Notes: generated from the sequence alone by a model not told the origin. A stretch of 64,000 nucleotides of DNA from Gemmobacter sp. 24YEA27 (GCF_030052995.1 NZ_JASJPW010000001.1:3214001-3278000), one strand, 5' to 3'. Positions 35,416 through 44,892 are shown, counted from the first letter of the stretch. Translations and numbers: made by a program.

Positions 35416-35493
35416 CGGTAAACTTGGCCCCTCTTTCGCCCGGCTGTGTCAACGATATGGCAAAGCCCGTGATCAGCCCTGAAAGCCTCTGTC

Positions 35494-36480
35494 TTACATC
35501 ATCCCCGGGACAACCTGATCCGGCGGGCGGTGACCATCAGCGAAGGTCTTGATATTGATCAGAACTTTCTCACCCATCTCGATCCGCCCCTCGATGGTCG
35601 CCGATCCCATATGCGGCAACAGGACCACATTCGGCTCTTCGCGCAGGCGCGGGTTGATCTCATTGCCGCGCTCATAGACGTCAAGGCCCGCGCCCGCGAT
35701 CTCGCCGGCGCGCAGCGCACGGGTCAGCGCATTCTCGTCGATCACTTCGCCGCGCGAGGCATTCACCACCACCGCCGTGGGCTTCATCAGCTTGAGGCGG
35801 CGCGCGTTCAGCAGATGAAAGGTCGAGGGCGTATGCGGGCAATTGATCGAGACAATATCCATCCGGGCGAGCATCTGGTCGAGGCTTTCCCACCAGGTCG
35901 CCTCCAGCTCGGTCTCGATCTCGGGGCGCACGCGGCGGCGGTTGTGGTAATGGACCTGGCAGCCAAAGGCGCGGGCACGCCGCGCCACGGCCTGGCCGAT
36001 CCGCCCCATGCCCAAAATCCCCAGGCGCTTGCCCGCAAGTCGCGAGCCGAGAAAGGCCATCGGCGTCCAGCCCTCCCATTTGCCACTGGCCATAGAGGCG
36101 ATGCCTTCCGGGATGCGCCGCGTCACCGCCATGATCAGCGCCATAACCATATCGGCAGTGTCCTCGGTCACCACGCCGGGGGTATTCGAGACAAGAATGC
36201 CGCGCGAGCGCGCCGTGGCCACGTCGATATGATCGACCCCTGCGCCATAATTCGCGATCAGTTTCAGCCGGTCCCCCGCCTGGCCGATCAGCCCTGCATC
36301 AATCTGGTCGGTGATCGTCGGCACCAGAACGTCGCAGCTCTGCATCGCAGCCAGCAATTCATCGCGGGTCATTTTCACATCCGGATCCCGCAGCCGGACG
36401 TCGAACAACTCCTTCATCCGGGTCTCGACCGGCTCTGGCAAGCGTCGCGTCACGACAACAGTCAGGCGTGGCGATGGCAT
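35494..36480 (-). CDS. D-2-hydroxyacid dehydrogenase (glyoxylate/hydroxypyruvate reductase type)
   Basis: The 328-residue enzyme reduces a 2-oxo acid such as glyoxylate or hydroxypyruvate with NAD(P)H. It shows LKLIANYGAGVDHIDV, the dinucleotide loop GILGMGRIGQAVARR, the catalytic Arg in NASRGEVID, the Glu in the VYERGNEIN region, and the catalytic His in LLPHMGSAT. The ATG at 36480 is chosen because GAGGGAG precedes it and the family starts MPSPRLTVVVTRRLPEPVE. It is divergent from the SH3 gene. Confidence 0.92.
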   Translation of the reverse strand: MPSPRLTVVVTRRLPEPVETRMKELFDVRLRDPDVKMTRDELLAAMQSCDVLVPTITDQIDAGLIGQAGDRLKLIANYGAGVDHIDVATARSRGILVSNTPGVVTEDTADMVMALIMAVTRRIPEGIASMASGKWEGWTPMAFLGSRLAGKRLGILGMGRIGQAVARRARAFGCQVHYHNRRRVRPEIETELEATWWESLDQMLARMDIVSINCPHTPSTFHLLNARRLKLMKPTAVVVNASRGEVIDENALTRALRAGEIAGAGLDVYERGNEINPRLREEPNVVLLPHMGSATIEGRIEMGEKVLINIKTFADGHRPPDQVVPGMM

Positions 36481-36611
36481 GGCGTCTCCCTCAACTCTTC
36501 CATCAGGCGCGTCTTGGGTGCACAGTGGGGTCAAGAGTGGCGGACCACAAGCCCCCGTCTCTGAGGTCATAAAAAATGCGGGGTGACAGCCCGCAAGAGC
36601 AGGCAACGGAT

Positions 36612-37286
36612 ATGAGCATCGCATCTTTTAAGAACGGCCAGAAGCCGGAGCAGATGAGCCGCCAGACCAGACACCCGATGCTGGCGGCGGTCCTGTTGTC
36701 TGCCTCCCTCGTCCTGACCGGCGCGCCGAAAAGCGCGAATGCCGATGAAGCCACCGAAACCGCGATCGAAACCGCAGTGGCCGCCACCTCGTCCGCAGCG
36801 GCTTCGGGAACCGCTGGCACCGCCCCTACCGCGCGTACGGTCAAGGAATGCAAGCCCGGTATCGGCTGTGTCACCAATCTGCCCTTGCCGCGGTATGTGT
36901 CGCTCAAGGGCGATCAGGGCAATGCGCGGCGCGGCCCCGGGCTCACGCATCGCATCGACTGGGTGTTCACCCGGCCCGGGATGCCGCTGCGGGTGACCGC
37001 TGAATATGAGAACTGGCGTCGCGTTGAAGACCAGGACGGCGCCGGCGGCTGGGTGCATTATGCGCTGCTTTCAGGGGTACGCTCGGTGCTGATCACCACC
37101 GATATGGCCGAATTCCGCGACGCGCCGCGCACGGATGCACGGGTCAGCGCCCAGGCCGAAATGGGCGTGGTCGCGCGTGTCCTGCAATGCGACGCCGAGT
37201 GGTGCCGCATCTCGTCTGGCGGCGAGCGCGGCTGGGTGCAGAAGACTGCGATCTGGGGCGTCGACCCGGACGAAACCATCGAATAA
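36612..37286 (+). CDS. Secreted SH3-domain protein
   Basis: The protein (224 residues from this ATG) has a hydrophobic leader (PMLAAVLLSASLVLTGAPKS), an Ala/Thr-rich linker, and then two bacterial SH3-like repeats: YVSLKGDQGNARRGPGLTHR with GGWVHYALLSG, and ITTDMAEFRDAPRTDARVSA with RGWVQKTAIWG. Such domains bind cell-wall peptides, and the family is widespread in Rhodobacterales. Two Cys in CKPGIGC may form a disulfide. The start is a little uncertain (an ATG also lies at codon 15). Confidence 0.82.
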   Translation: MSIASFKNGQKPEQMSRQTRHPMLAAVLLSASLVLTGAPKSANADEATETAIETAVAATSSAAASGTAGTAPTARTVKECKPGIGCVTNLPLPRYVSLKGDQGNARRGPGLTHRIDWVFTRPGMPLRVTAEYENWRRVEDQDGAGGWVHYALLSGVRSVLITTDMAEFRDAPRTDARVSAQAEMGVVARVLQCDAEWCRISSGGERGWVQKTAIWGVDPDETIE

Positions 37287-37316
37287 TCACGCTCGGACAG
37301 CGCCACCACCCTCTGG

Positions 37317-37400
37317 CCGGCCTGCGCCTCCGGCAGGCGTATTTTCGTCAGGTGGATGTCACATTCCACTTGATAAAAATACCCCGGAGGAGGCATCCGC
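37317..37400. repeat. Two facing copies of the C-rich/ATATTT intergenic motif
   Basis: The left copy reads GCGCCTCCGGCAGGCGTATT then TTCGTCAGGTGGATG. The right copy, on the minus strand, reads GGCGGATGCCTCCTCCGGGG then TATTTTTATCAAGTGGAATG. Between them GTGGATGT and ACATTCCAC form an imperfect stem. The pair separates the SH3 gene from the cation efflux gene and could act as a bidirectional terminator or stability element. Confidence 0.6.
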
Positions 37401-37478
37401 CAGGATGACGGGGTCAGTGCCTCCCTTCAACGCCCCCACTTCAACGCCCCTCTGCGACGCCCTCCACAGGAGCCTGAC

Positions 37479-38381
37479 ATGCGAGAGAAAGACACCCGAA
37501 CCGGGCTGAGCCTTTCCGCCGGCATCGCATCGGTGGTGGTCGCGTCGGTCCTCGTCGGGCTGAAGCTCTGGGCGGTGGTGGCGACTGGCGCGCTTTCGGT
37601 TGCCGCCTCGCTGGCCGACAGCGCGGTGGATCTGGTGATGTCGCTCGCGGCCGCCAGCGCGATCCTTTACGCGGCGCGCCCGGCGGATGAGGATCACGCC
37701 TTCGGGCACAGCTCAGCCGAAGACCTGACCGCGCTGGCCCAGGCGCTTTTGATCACCGGATCGGCCGGCTACATCGCCTGGTCTGCCCTGGACCGGCTGC
37801 TCAATGGCGGCGTGGCGGGCCTCGGCGCCGAGGGCACCGGCACTCTGGTGATGGTCGTCTCGATCCTGCTCACGCTGGTGCTGGTCTGGTGGCAGGGGCG
37901 GGTCGCAAAGCTGACCGGCAACCGCGTCGTGGCGGCTGACCGGCTGCACTATCTTGGCGATCTGATGCCCGCGGTCGGCGCGGTGATCGCCTTGCAGGCC
38001 TCGCAGCACCTTGGCATCACCGGGCTCGATTCCTGGGTCGCGCTGCTGGCCGCAGGGGTCATGCTGATCGGCGGGGTGCGCATCGGCAAATCGGCCTGGG
38101 ATGCGCTGATGGACCGCCGCGCCGATCCCGAGATCATCCGGGGCATCGCCGAACTGGCCGGGAGCTGGCCCGGTGTGCGCGGTTTTCACGACCTCAAGAC
38201 CCGCACCAGCGGCAGCCGGATCTTCGTCAACCTCCATATCGAGCTCGACGGCGATCAGAGCCTGCGCGAGGCCCATGACATCGGTGCCGCACTGCGCCGT
38301 GAGATCCTGCGGCGCTGGCCCGGTTCAGATGTGATCATCCACAAGGATGTCGCGGCTGCGGATGGCCCGCCCGGCACCTGA
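37479..38381 (+). CDS. Cation diffusion facilitator (FieF/CzcD type)
   Basis: The 300-residue efflux protein exchanges divalent metal (zinc, iron, manganese or cadmium) for protons. Six helices carry the metal-site motifs LADSAVDLVMS (DxxxD) and ADRLHYLGDLMP (HxxxD), and a C-terminal cytoplasmic domain from about residue 205 reads GVRGFHDLKTRTSGSRIFVN. The DxxxD/HxxxD pair resembles FieF or other zinc/iron members. AGGAG lies just upstream of the ATG. Confidence 0.93.
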   Translation: MREKDTRTGLSLSAGIASVVVASVLVGLKLWAVVATGALSVAASLADSAVDLVMSLAAASAILYAARPADEDHAFGHSSAEDLTALAQALLITGSAGYIAWSALDRLLNGGVAGLGAEGTGTLVMVVSILLTLVLVWWQGRVAKLTGNRVVAADRLHYLGDLMPAVGAVIALQASQHLGITGLDSWVALLAAGVMLIGGVRIGKSAWDALMDRRADPEIIRGIAELAGSWPGVRGFHDLKTRTSGSRIFVNLHIELDGDQSLREAHDIGAALRREILRRWPGSDVIIHKDVAAADGPPGT

Positions 38382-38555
38382 GCCTTCGCGCTGAGCTTTC
38401 TCCGCCTCTGGCGGGCCGGACTGCGATCACAGCAATCCCGAAACCGGTCACGCAACGATCTTGCCGCGCAATGCTGGCTGTGTAAAATAGGCAATTATCC
38501 GATCGTGTAATTCCCGGCGGATCCCGTTCCCTGCTGCCGTCACAGAAAGGCGCCG

Positions 38556-39296
38556 ATGACCAGTTCCGACAGAGCGGATAAGAGAACCGCCCCGCCTGGT
38601 GACATGCGCCAGTCCGGCTCTGAACGCCGGCCCTATATTCGTGACACCGAAGAAAACCGCCGCGAAGCGCTTGTGGCAGCGGTGCAGGCTCTGGTGGCCG
38701 AGGGCGGGCGCCCGGCGGCAACGGTCAGGGCGATTGCGGCGCGGGCGGGGGTCACGCCGGGGTTGATCCGTCATTACTTCGGATCGAAAGAAGATCTGTT
38801 GCGCGCAGCCTATGTAGCGCTGATGGATGGCATGACCAACAAAGGCGAAGAGGCGCTTGCAGGCGCGGGTGCTGTGCCGGCCGAACGGCTGGCAGCCTTT
38901 ATTGCCGCCTCCTTACGCCCGCCGGTGCTGGATCCGAAGGCAGTCGGGCTCTGGGCCGGTTATCTGCACCAGGTTCAGTCTGATCCGGGGCTTCTGGCGC
39001 AGCATGAGAGTTCATATCTGCAATTTCGAGACCGCCTGCAGCAGCTGATCACCGATCTTGGCCGCCCTGTCACGGATGGGCAGCTGCGCCAGGAGGCCAT
39101 TGCCTGCAATGCGGTTCTTGACGGGCTCTGGCTCGAAGGTTCGGTTTTGCCCGGTCACTTCGCTGAAAGCGAGGTGATCCAGATCGGGTTGCGCTCAGTC
39201 GGTGCCATTCTGGGCGTCACGCTCGCAGTCATTACCCCCCCGCCGGCAGGCAGCTCAGACCAGGAGAGAAATGATGCGTTATTCCGCGGTATATGA
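38556..39296 (+). CDS. TetR-family regulator, BetI-like
   Basis: The 246-residue protein has an N-terminal TetR helix-turn-helix (about residues 35-80, VRAIAARAGVTPGLIRHYFG) and a C-terminal domain of the BetI kind (LWAGYLHQVQSDPGLLAQHE). It overlaps the next gene, an aminotransferase, by 26 bases in a different frame, so it probably controls or is co-expressed with it. No choline or betaine genes lie nearby, so the BetI label refers to fold only. Confidence 0.85.
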   Translation: MTSSDRADKRTAPPGDMRQSGSERRPYIRDTEENRREALVAAVQALVAEGGRPAATVRAIAARAGVTPGLIRHYFGSKEDLLRAAYVALMDGMTNKGEEALAGAGAVPAERLAAFIAASLRPPVLDPKAVGLWAGYLHQVQSDPGLLAQHESSYLQFRDRLQQLITDLGRPVTDGQLRQEAIACNAVLDGLWLEGSVLPGHFAESEVIQIGLRSVGAILGVTLAVITPPPAGSSDQERNDALFRGI

Positions 39297-40458
39297 ACGG
39301 CTGTCCGGCCTTGGTTCGGCGAAATGGGCGGTGCATCGCCTCGCGCGCGAGATGGCGGAGGAAGGGATCCCGGTCATCGAACTTACCATCGGCGAGCCGG
39401 ATTCCCCCACGCCCCCCGAACTGATCGAGGCCGCGAAATCCGCGATGCGCCCCGGGCGCTTGGGCTATTCCGATGGCAGAGGCGAGCCCGGCCTGCGCAC
39501 GGCACTGGCGAAACGTTACTCGGAACGGCGCGGCCGCGAGATCGATCCCGATCAGGTGATCTGCCTTCCGGGAACCCAGACCTGTCTCTATGGCATCCTT
39601 CGCACCCTTGTCGAAAGCGGCGATGAGGTGCTGATCGGCGATCCGATGTATGCGACCTATGAAGGGCTGATCCGCCAGACCGGGGCCAGACCGGTGCCGG
39701 TGGCGCTGCGCCCCGAACATGGCTTCCGGATGCGGGCGGCGGATCTGGCGGCAAAGATCACGCCCGCGACCCGGGTGATTTTCCTCAACACGCCCCATAA
39801 TCCGACCGGTGCCGTGCTGAGCCGCAAGGACATCGCGGAAATCGGTGCACTTGCGGTGAAACATGATCTCTGGATCGTCTCGGATGAGGTCTATGAGGAT
39901 CTGATTTTCCCGGGCGTCACCTTCACCTCGCCGCTTGACCTGCCCGAACTGGCAGAGCGTGTCATCTGCGCCGCCTCGATCTCGAAATCGCATGCTGCCC
40001 CCGGCTTCCGGTCGGGCTGGGTGATCGGGCCGCGCGAATTCACCGCCAGGCTGCTGCCGCTTTCCGAAATCATGCTTTTCGGCAACCAGCCCTTCCTGGC
40101 TGACATGACCGAACTTGCGGTTTCGCGGCCTTCGCCGATCGCGGCTGGCATGGTCGAACGCTTCTCGCGCCGGGCGGATCTGGTGGCGAATGCACTGGAG
40201 GGTCAGGCGGGGCTGAAGGTTCACCGCCCCGAAGCCGGCATGTTCGCCCTTGTGGATATCCGCACCACCGGCCTCTCGGGCCAGGACTTCGCGCTCGGGC
40301 TCCTGCGCGAGCGCCATGTCGCGGTCATGCCCGGCGAAAGCTTTGGCGACGGGCTGGCGGGCTGGCTGCGGCTTTCGCTGACCCAGCCCGATGAAGCCAT
40401 CGCCGAGGCCTGCACGCAGATCCTCGCCCATGCTCAGGCGCAGATGGCCGCTGCCTGA
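39271..40458 (+). CDS. Class I/II PLP-dependent aminotransferase
   Basis: The protein (about 395 residues) is of the aspartate-aminotransferase fold. ELTIGEPDSPTPPELIEAAK opens the domain, LNTPHNPTGAVLSR binds the cofactor, WIVSDEVYEDLIF is the Asp/Tyr region, and SISKSHAAPGFRSGWVIG carries the PLP Lys. The C-terminal Arg for the substrate carboxylate is in GWLRLSL. The ATG pair at 39271 and 39274 follows AGGAGA and is preferred to the longer frame. Substrate unknown; ArAT- and AspC-like activities are both possible. Confidence 0.9.
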   Translation: MMRYSAVYERLSGLGSAKWAVHRLAREMAEEGIPVIELTIGEPDSPTPPELIEAAKSAMRPGRLGYSDGRGEPGLRTALAKRYSERRGREIDPDQVICLPGTQTCLYGILRTLVESGDEVLIGDPMYATYEGLIRQTGARPVPVALRPEHGFRMRAADLAAKITPATRVIFLNTPHNPTGAVLSRKDIAEIGALAVKHDLWIVSDEVYEDLIFPGVTFTSPLDLPELAERVICAASISKSHAAPGFRSGWVIGPREFTARLLPLSEIMLFGNQPFLADMTELAVSRPSPIAAGMVERFSRRADLVANALEGQAGLKVHRPEAGMFALVDIRTTGLSGQDFALGLLRERHVAVMPGESFGDGLAGWLRLSLTQPDEAIAEACTQILAHAQAQMAAA

Positions 40459-40490
40459 AGCGGCTGCCCGAACCAGCCATCTGAAAATCC

Positions 40491-41636
40491 TCAGCTGCGC
40501 GCCGCCCTCCGCATCAGCGGCGCCAGCACCAGGATGAACATCAGCATCACGGCGGCAAAGATAAAGGCCGCGCGCAGGCTGAACGTGCCCGCGATAATCC
40601 CAAGCGCCGGCGGCCCGACGAAATAGCCGAAATAGCCGTAAAGCGTGGCCCGCGCCACGGCCCGCGCCCGGGTGCCTTCCGCCGAATGCCGCCCGACCAG
40701 CGAAAAGGCGGTCGGCGCGATCACCGAAGACCCCACCCCCAGGATGATAAACCCGGCATAGGCTGCATTAGGCGTCCCCGCCTGTGACGCGATCAGCGCG
40801 CCGCAGGCGGCAATCAGCGCGCCGCCCATCAACAGGCGGAACGGGTCCAGCCGCGCGACGAGCCCCTGCCCCATCAGCCGCGCGACCCCCATGGTCAGCG
40901 CCAGCACCGCCGGACCAAGCGCGCCCTCCTCCGGGCTGCCGCCCAGCGTTTTTTCAATATGCAAAGCCGACCAGCCTTCGGCGGCATTCTCGGTCAGGAA
41001 CGCGATCAGCACCATGCCGCCACCGATCAGCGGCACAAGGCCCAGACCCGGCCCGCCGGCCTCGGGCCGTTTCAGCCCGTGAATGGCGCCATCGCGCTCA
41101 AAGGTCAGAAGCGCAAAGACCAGCGCCAGCAGCGCCATCGTCCCCAGAACCAGATCCGGCGTCCATCCAAGCCCGCGCAATTGCCCGGTACAGATCGCCC
41201 CGCCGCCATAGCCGAAGGAATAGGCGGCATGGGCAAGGTTCATCAGGTGAACCTTGCGCGTGGTTTCCAGCTCCGCCGTGCGGGCATTCATCAGAACATC
41301 GGTCAGCCCGGTGCCAAAGCCGCAGACCATCATCGCAAGCGGGAACATCCAGGGCACAACCACCGTTCCCGGCAAGGTGAAAGCCAGTGCCATCGCCCCC
41401 GCCGAAAGCGGCAGCGCCACTTTACCAAGACGGTGCCCGATCAGCGGCGCAAGCAGCATGGCCGTCACCGCCGCCAGCGGGGTGAACAGCAAAAGCCCGC
41501 CCAGCCGTGCCTCATCGACGCCAAGCTGCGCCTTGAGATCCGGCATCACCGCCGCAAACGAGCCCCAGAGGATCCCCATCGCCGCAAAAGCAAAGACCAC
41601 CGCCCGCGCGGTCACTACGGTTTTCAGAAAAGACAT
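40491..41636 (-). CDS. MFS transporter, 381 aa
   Basis: The protein has about 12 membrane helices and MFS-type loops (LLLFTPLAAVTAMLLAPLIG, VGRHSAEGTRARAVARATLY). The ATG at 41636 has GGAGGCG upstream and gives MSFLKTVVTARAVVFAFAAM; the longer frame upstream is not protein-like. The substrate is unknown. It resembles the short YbjJ-type MFS group as far as I can tell from the DVLMNARTAELE motif in helix 4-5. Confidence 0.85.
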   Translation of the reverse strand: MSFLKTVVTARAVVFAFAAMGILWGSFAAVMPDLKAQLGVDEARLGGLLLFTPLAAVTAMLLAPLIGHRLGKVALPLSAGAMALAFTLPGTVVVPWMFPLAMMVCGFGTGLTDVLMNARTAELETTRKVHLMNLAHAAYSFGYGGGAICTGQLRGLGWTPDLVLGTMALLALVFALLTFERDGAIHGLKRPEAGGPGLGLVPLIGGGMVLIAFLTENAAEGWSALHIEKTLGGSPEEGALGPAVLALTMGVARLMGQGLVARLDPFRLLMGGALIAACGALIASQAGTPNAAYAGFIILGVGSSVIAPTAFSLVGRHSAEGTRARAVARATLYGYFGYFVGPPALGIIAGTFSLRAAFIFAAVMLMFILVLAPLMRRAARS

Positions 41637-41732
41637 GCGGCGCCTCCGATCCCCGCCCTTCTGCCAGGCCTGGCCACCCCCGTCCATCCCGTAAGCGACA
41701 TAGCCCATGGGGGATTTCGCTCGCGCCTTTCC

Positions 41733-41775
41733 TCTTGAGCGCAATACGCCCGCCGGGGGCATCCGCCGCCCGCCC
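41733..41775 (-). repeat. Copy of the C-rich intergenic motif
   Basis: On the minus strand the segment runs GGATGCCCCCGGCGGGCGTA followed by TTGCGCTCAAGAGGAAAGG. It lies between the MFS gene and rplY. Confidence 0.45.
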
Positions 41776-41878
41776 CCGCAAACAGGTTTTCCCTTTTCTT
41801 CCCCCCGCTTTCCCGCTATAGGCGCGCATCCGCCACGCACCCTTGGAGGGTGGCGGTTTTATCAAATGGAGAATACCA

Positions 41879-42478
41879 ATGGCACGCGAGATCCCTGATC
41901 TTCTGGCCGTGGTGCGGACGGGGACAGGCAAGGGGGCCGCCCGTCAAGCCCGTCGTGAGGGCAACGTACCCGGCATCATCTACGGCGACAGCAAAGAGCC
42001 GACGCCGATTTCGGTCAATTACAACTACCTGCTGAAGAACCTGCGCAAGGGTCGCTTCCTGCAGACGCTGTTCAACCTCAAGGTTGAAGGCCAGGCTGAT
42101 CAGCACGTGATCTGCCGCGGCGTGCAGCGCGATGTGGTCAAAGACCTGCCGACCCATGTCGACTTCATGCGCATCCACGACAATTCGCGCATCAACCTCT
42201 TCATCCATGTTGATTTCATCAATGCGGATAAAGCACCTGGCATCAAGCGTGGCGGCACCCTGACCGTCGTGCGCGCCGAGGTTGAGCTGGAAGTTGTCGC
42301 ATCCGACATCCCGGCCCAGATCACCGTGGATCTGGAAGGCAAGCAAATCGGCGATGTGATCCACATCGAAGATGTCACGCTGCCCAAAGGCGTGAAGCCG
42401 ACCATCGGCCGCAACTTCGTGATCGCGAATATCGCGGCGCCGTCGGGCCTTGCAGCTTCCGCTGACGAAGAAGAGTGA
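41879..42478 (+). CDS. rplY: 50S ribosomal protein L25/general stress protein Ctc
   Basis: The 199-residue protein binds 5S rRNA in the large ribosomal subunit and is of the long Ctc type with a C-terminal beta domain. It opens [20 protein letters not shown] and shows [27 protein letters not shown] and [14 protein letters not shown] good ribosome site (GGAG) precedes the ATG. A strong terminator follows. In many genomes it stands next to pth, which here lies 1.3 kb downstream. Confidence 0.97.
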   Translation: MAREIPDLLAVVRTGTGKGAARQARREGNVPGIIYGDSKEPTPISVNYNYLLKNLRKGRFLQTLFNLKVEGQADQHVICRGVQRDVVKDLPTHVDFMRIHDNSRINLFIHVDFINADKAPGIKRGGTLTVVRAEVELEVVASDIPAQITVDLEGKQIGDVIHIEDVTLPKGVKPTIGRNFVIANIAAPSGLAASADEEE

Positions 42479-42500
42479 TCCTTTCGGATCGCAGAATATG

Positions 42501-42535
42501 AAACGGGGGGCTTTTTGCCCCCCGTTTTCGTTTTA
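42501..42535 (+). terminator. Rho-independent terminator after rplY
   Basis: AAACGGGGGGC (42501-42511) and GCCCCCCGTTT pair around TTTTT and are followed by TCGTTTT. It can also end the convergent monooxygenase gene. Confidence 0.93.
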
Positions 42536-42561
42536 CGAGAATTGCGGCGCGGCTTTGCGGC

Positions 42562-42876
42562 TCAGGTGCCGATGAACTGTATGGATTCGAAGACTTCCAG
42601 TTTCGGATGTTCCAGGATCACCCCTTTATGCCCGCCGGCCCCTCCATGGGCCGCGCGAAACGCCTCTGATTTCGTCCAGTCGCGAAACGCTGCCTCGCTC
42701 TCCCACATCGTATGTGAGGCATAGAGGCGGACACCGTCGGCCTCGGCCCCTTTCATCAGGTGAAAGCTGACAAAGCCCGGCACCTGCGGCAGCTGGCTTT
42801 CGCGGTTTTTCCAGATCGCCTCGAATGTGGCCTCCTCGCCCGCCTTCACTTTGAAACGGTTCATGGTGAGATACAT
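42562..42876 (-). CDS. Antibiotic biosynthesis monooxygenase-domain protein
   Basis: The 104-residue protein has the dimeric alpha/beta ABM fold (NRFKVKAGEEATFEAIWKNR, then FVSFHLMKG, YASHTMWESEAAFRDW and LEVFESIQF). Members include heme-degrading IsdG/HmoA types and quinol monooxygenases; the W..R pattern near 22-26 is close to HmoA as I recall. It is 36 bases downstream of the FkbM-type gene and shares its direction. The precise substrate is unknown. Confidence 0.85.
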   Translation of the reverse strand: MYLTMNRFKVKAGEEATFEAIWKNRESQLPQVPGFVSFHLMKGAEADGVRLYASHTMWESEAAFRDWTKSEAFRAAHGGAGGHKGVILEHPKLEVFESIQFIGT

Positions 42877-42912
42877 GGCTCTTCTCCCTGTCTGTTCAAT
42901 TACGGCGCGCTG

Positions 42913-43608
42913 TCAGGCGCTGCCGATCCGGCGAAACACCACCGTTGCCCCGCGCGAGCCGTCCGGTTCATAGACGAAGCCCTGGCGCAACAGCGCGTCA
43001 AAGATCCGCCCGGTGCCCTCTGGCCCATAGCTGCCCGGATGGATTTCCGTCACGATCAGCCGCAGCGAGGCCGGCAGTTCGACCGCCAGCACCTCAAGCT
43101 CTGCCCCTTCGATATCACAGCTCAGCACCGTCGGCGCGAGATCCGCCAGAAGCGGCCCGGCGGCATGCGCCGGCACGGTCAGAACCTCGGTGCCGCGCAG
43201 CCAGGCCTCGCCCTTTTTCAGCCCTGATGACCAGAAGTTCCCCCTGAGGCCGAATTCGACCACATTGCCCGGCCGGGATGTGCCGACCACCGCGCCATGG
43301 ATCAGCCGGGCGACTGGAAAACCGTTCTGATCCAGCGTGTTGCGCGCCAGCGCAATCGTCGTTTCTCCGGCCTCGACGCCGGTGACATGTTCCGCCCCGA
43401 CCACCCCGGCAGCAAGCGCGCAAAGAAACCCTATCCCGGCGCCGAAATCCACGAACCGGTCCCCGGGGCGCAAATGTTTCAACAGCGCGGCGGCTTCGGT
43501 ATTCTCATAGCGGCCGGCTTCCAGCGCGTCCGCAAGGCGCCCCGAGAAAGTCCCCTCGGGCAGGGAAAGCCTGATCCCACGAATGGTGAAATGGGCGAGA
43601 CCGGCCAT
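42913..43608 (-). CDS. FkbM-type SAM-dependent methyltransferase
   Basis: The 231-residue protein has the Rossmann SAM motif FVDFGAGIGFLCALAAGVVG, the acidic residue in VTGVEAGE, and ELEVLAVELPA further on. SCDIEGAE is the FkbM signature. The start at 43608 is chosen because GAGG lies just upstream and the family pattern starts at MAGLAHFTIRG; the longer frame upstream overlaps pth leader DNA. It probably methylates a sugar or lipid-linked hydroxyl. It is divergent from pth. Confidence 0.82.
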   Translation of the reverse strand: MAGLAHFTIRGIRLSLPEGTFSGRLADALEAGRYENTEAAALLKHLRPGDRFVDFGAGIGFLCALAAGVVGAEHVTGVEAGETTIALARNTLDQNGFPVARLIHGAVVGTSRPGNVVEFGLRGNFWSSGLKKGEAWLRGTEVLTVPAHAAGPLLADLAPTVLSCDIEGAELEVLAVELPASLRLIVTEIHPGSYGPEGTGRIFDALLRQGFVYEPDGSRGATVVFRRIGSA

Positions 43609-43749
43609 ATTGCCTCGTAGAGGATGGATCGTGTCAGGTTGAGCGAGGCCCGTTCGGGCGCTATAGGCGAGGCTAAGCGCAATGACGGCCAAGGTCCAGC
43701 GCCTCCCGGGCGGGTCCGGGCGATGCGGCGGACAGCTATGGAGACGCGA

Positions 43750-44466
43750 ATGAAACTCTTTGTCGGCCTTGGAAATCCGGGCGCGAAATACGCCGGCAAC
43801 CGCCATAATATTGGTTTCATGGCGCTGGAACGGATCGCCGCGGATCACGGCTTTACGCCCTGGCGCAAGGCGTTTCAGGGCGAGGTGTCAGAGGGCCGTC
43901 TGGGGCGCGAGAAGGTCATCTTGCTGAAACCCGCGACCTTCATGAACCTCTCGGGCCAGTCGGTGCGGGCGGCGGTGGATTTCTACAGGATCGACCTCGC
44001 CGATATCACAGTTTTCCATGACGAGCTGGATCTGGCGCCGGGGAAGCTGCGGGTCAAACAGGGCGGCGGCCATGCCGGACATAACGGGCTCAGGTCGATC
44101 CATGCGCATCTGGGTGAGGCCTATGGCCGGGTGCGGCTTGGGATCGGGCATCCCGGTCATAAGGATGCGGTCGCGCATTATGTGCTGAGTGACTTCAGCA
44201 AGGCGGACCAGGGCTGGCTGGATGATCTTTTGCGTGGCATTTCAGATGGCGCGGTGGCGCTGGCAGAGGGCGACGGACAAAAGTTCATGAATGCGGTCAG
44301 CCTGCGTACCGCGCCGCCGCGCTCATCTGGCGGAACGGCTTCCGCTGGCCCGGCGGCGGGACCCCCGGGCCGCAAGCTGCCACCTGAGCCGAAACCTGCG
44401 CCAAAGCCCGAACCGGAGCCAGATGCGCGCAGCGCCATGCAAAAGCTGATGGATCGCTTTCGCTGA
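43750..44466 (+). CDS. pth: Peptidyl-tRNA hydrolase
   Basis: Pth releases tRNA from stalled peptidyl-tRNA. The 238-residue protein opens [20 protein letters not shown] with the catalytic His near residue 20, then shows [20 protein letters not shown] with the Asp, and HNGLRS. A Pro/Lys-rich C-terminal tail of about 45 residues extends beyond the usual 190-residue core; similar tails occur in related bacteria. The ATG at 43750 with GGAG upstream is preferred to one four codons earlier. Confidence 0.96.
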   Translation: MKLFVGLGNPGAKYAGNRHNIGFMALERIAADHGFTPWRKAFQGEVSEGRLGREKVILLKPATFMNLSGQSVRAAVDFYRIDLADITVFHDELDLAPGKLRVKQGGGHAGHNGLRSIHAHLGEAYGRVRLGIGHPGHKDAVAHYVLSDFSKADQGWLDDLLRGISDGAVALAEGDGQKFMNAVSLRTAPPRSSGGTASAGPAAGPPGRKLPPEPKPAPKPEPEPDARSAMQKLMDRFR

Positions 44467-44535
44467 ACCCTATGAAATCATAGACCAACGGCCTGCTTTG
44501 CCTTATCCCGGAGCAAGGGAAAAGGGAAAGATATC

Positions 44536-44820
44536 ATGACATTCAGCCAGATCATCGTCTCGCAATTCGTGGATCCGTTCCGCATCATCCTGCTGATCGG
44601 CCTCGTCTGGACCATGATGCGGACCCGCGCAGCCAGCGGCACGCTGATCCCGCTCGGCGCCGGGATCGTCTTTGTCGCGGTGCTGATCCCGATGACCCTG
44701 ACGGCTGCAAGCGAGATCCCGGTCCGGGATCAGATCCTCGCGGGCCTCGTGACGAATACGGTGATCACCGGCATCGTCCTTGGGGTCTGGGAAGCGGTGA
44801 ACCGGGCACGGCGGCGCTGA
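44536..44820 (+). CDS. Small membrane protein (94 aa), unknown
   Basis: The protein has about three hydrophobic helices (IILLIGLVWTMM, IPLGAGIVFVAVLIPMTL and NTVITGIVLGVWEAV) with a short basic end. I do not recognise the family. GGGAAAGATATC precedes the ATG. A bidirectional terminator separates it from the MHS symporter gene. Confidence 0.7.
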   Translation: MTFSQIIVSQFVDPFRIILLIGLVWTMMRTRAASGTLIPLGAGIVFVAVLIPMTLTAASEIPVRDQILAGLVTNTVITGIVLGVWEAVNRARRR

Positions 44821-44842
44821 GCCTCTCCGGACAGCAAAAGGA

Positions 44843-44878
44843 AAACGGGCCGGGGAAATCCCCGGCCCGTTTCTTTTG
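44843..44878. terminator. Bidirectional terminator
   Basis: AAACGGGCCGGGG and CCCCGGCCCGTTT form a 13-bp perfect stem with an AAAT loop and T runs on both strands. It lies between two convergent genes. Confidence 0.93.
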
Positions 44879-44892
44879 TCGCCTGCGTCAGA

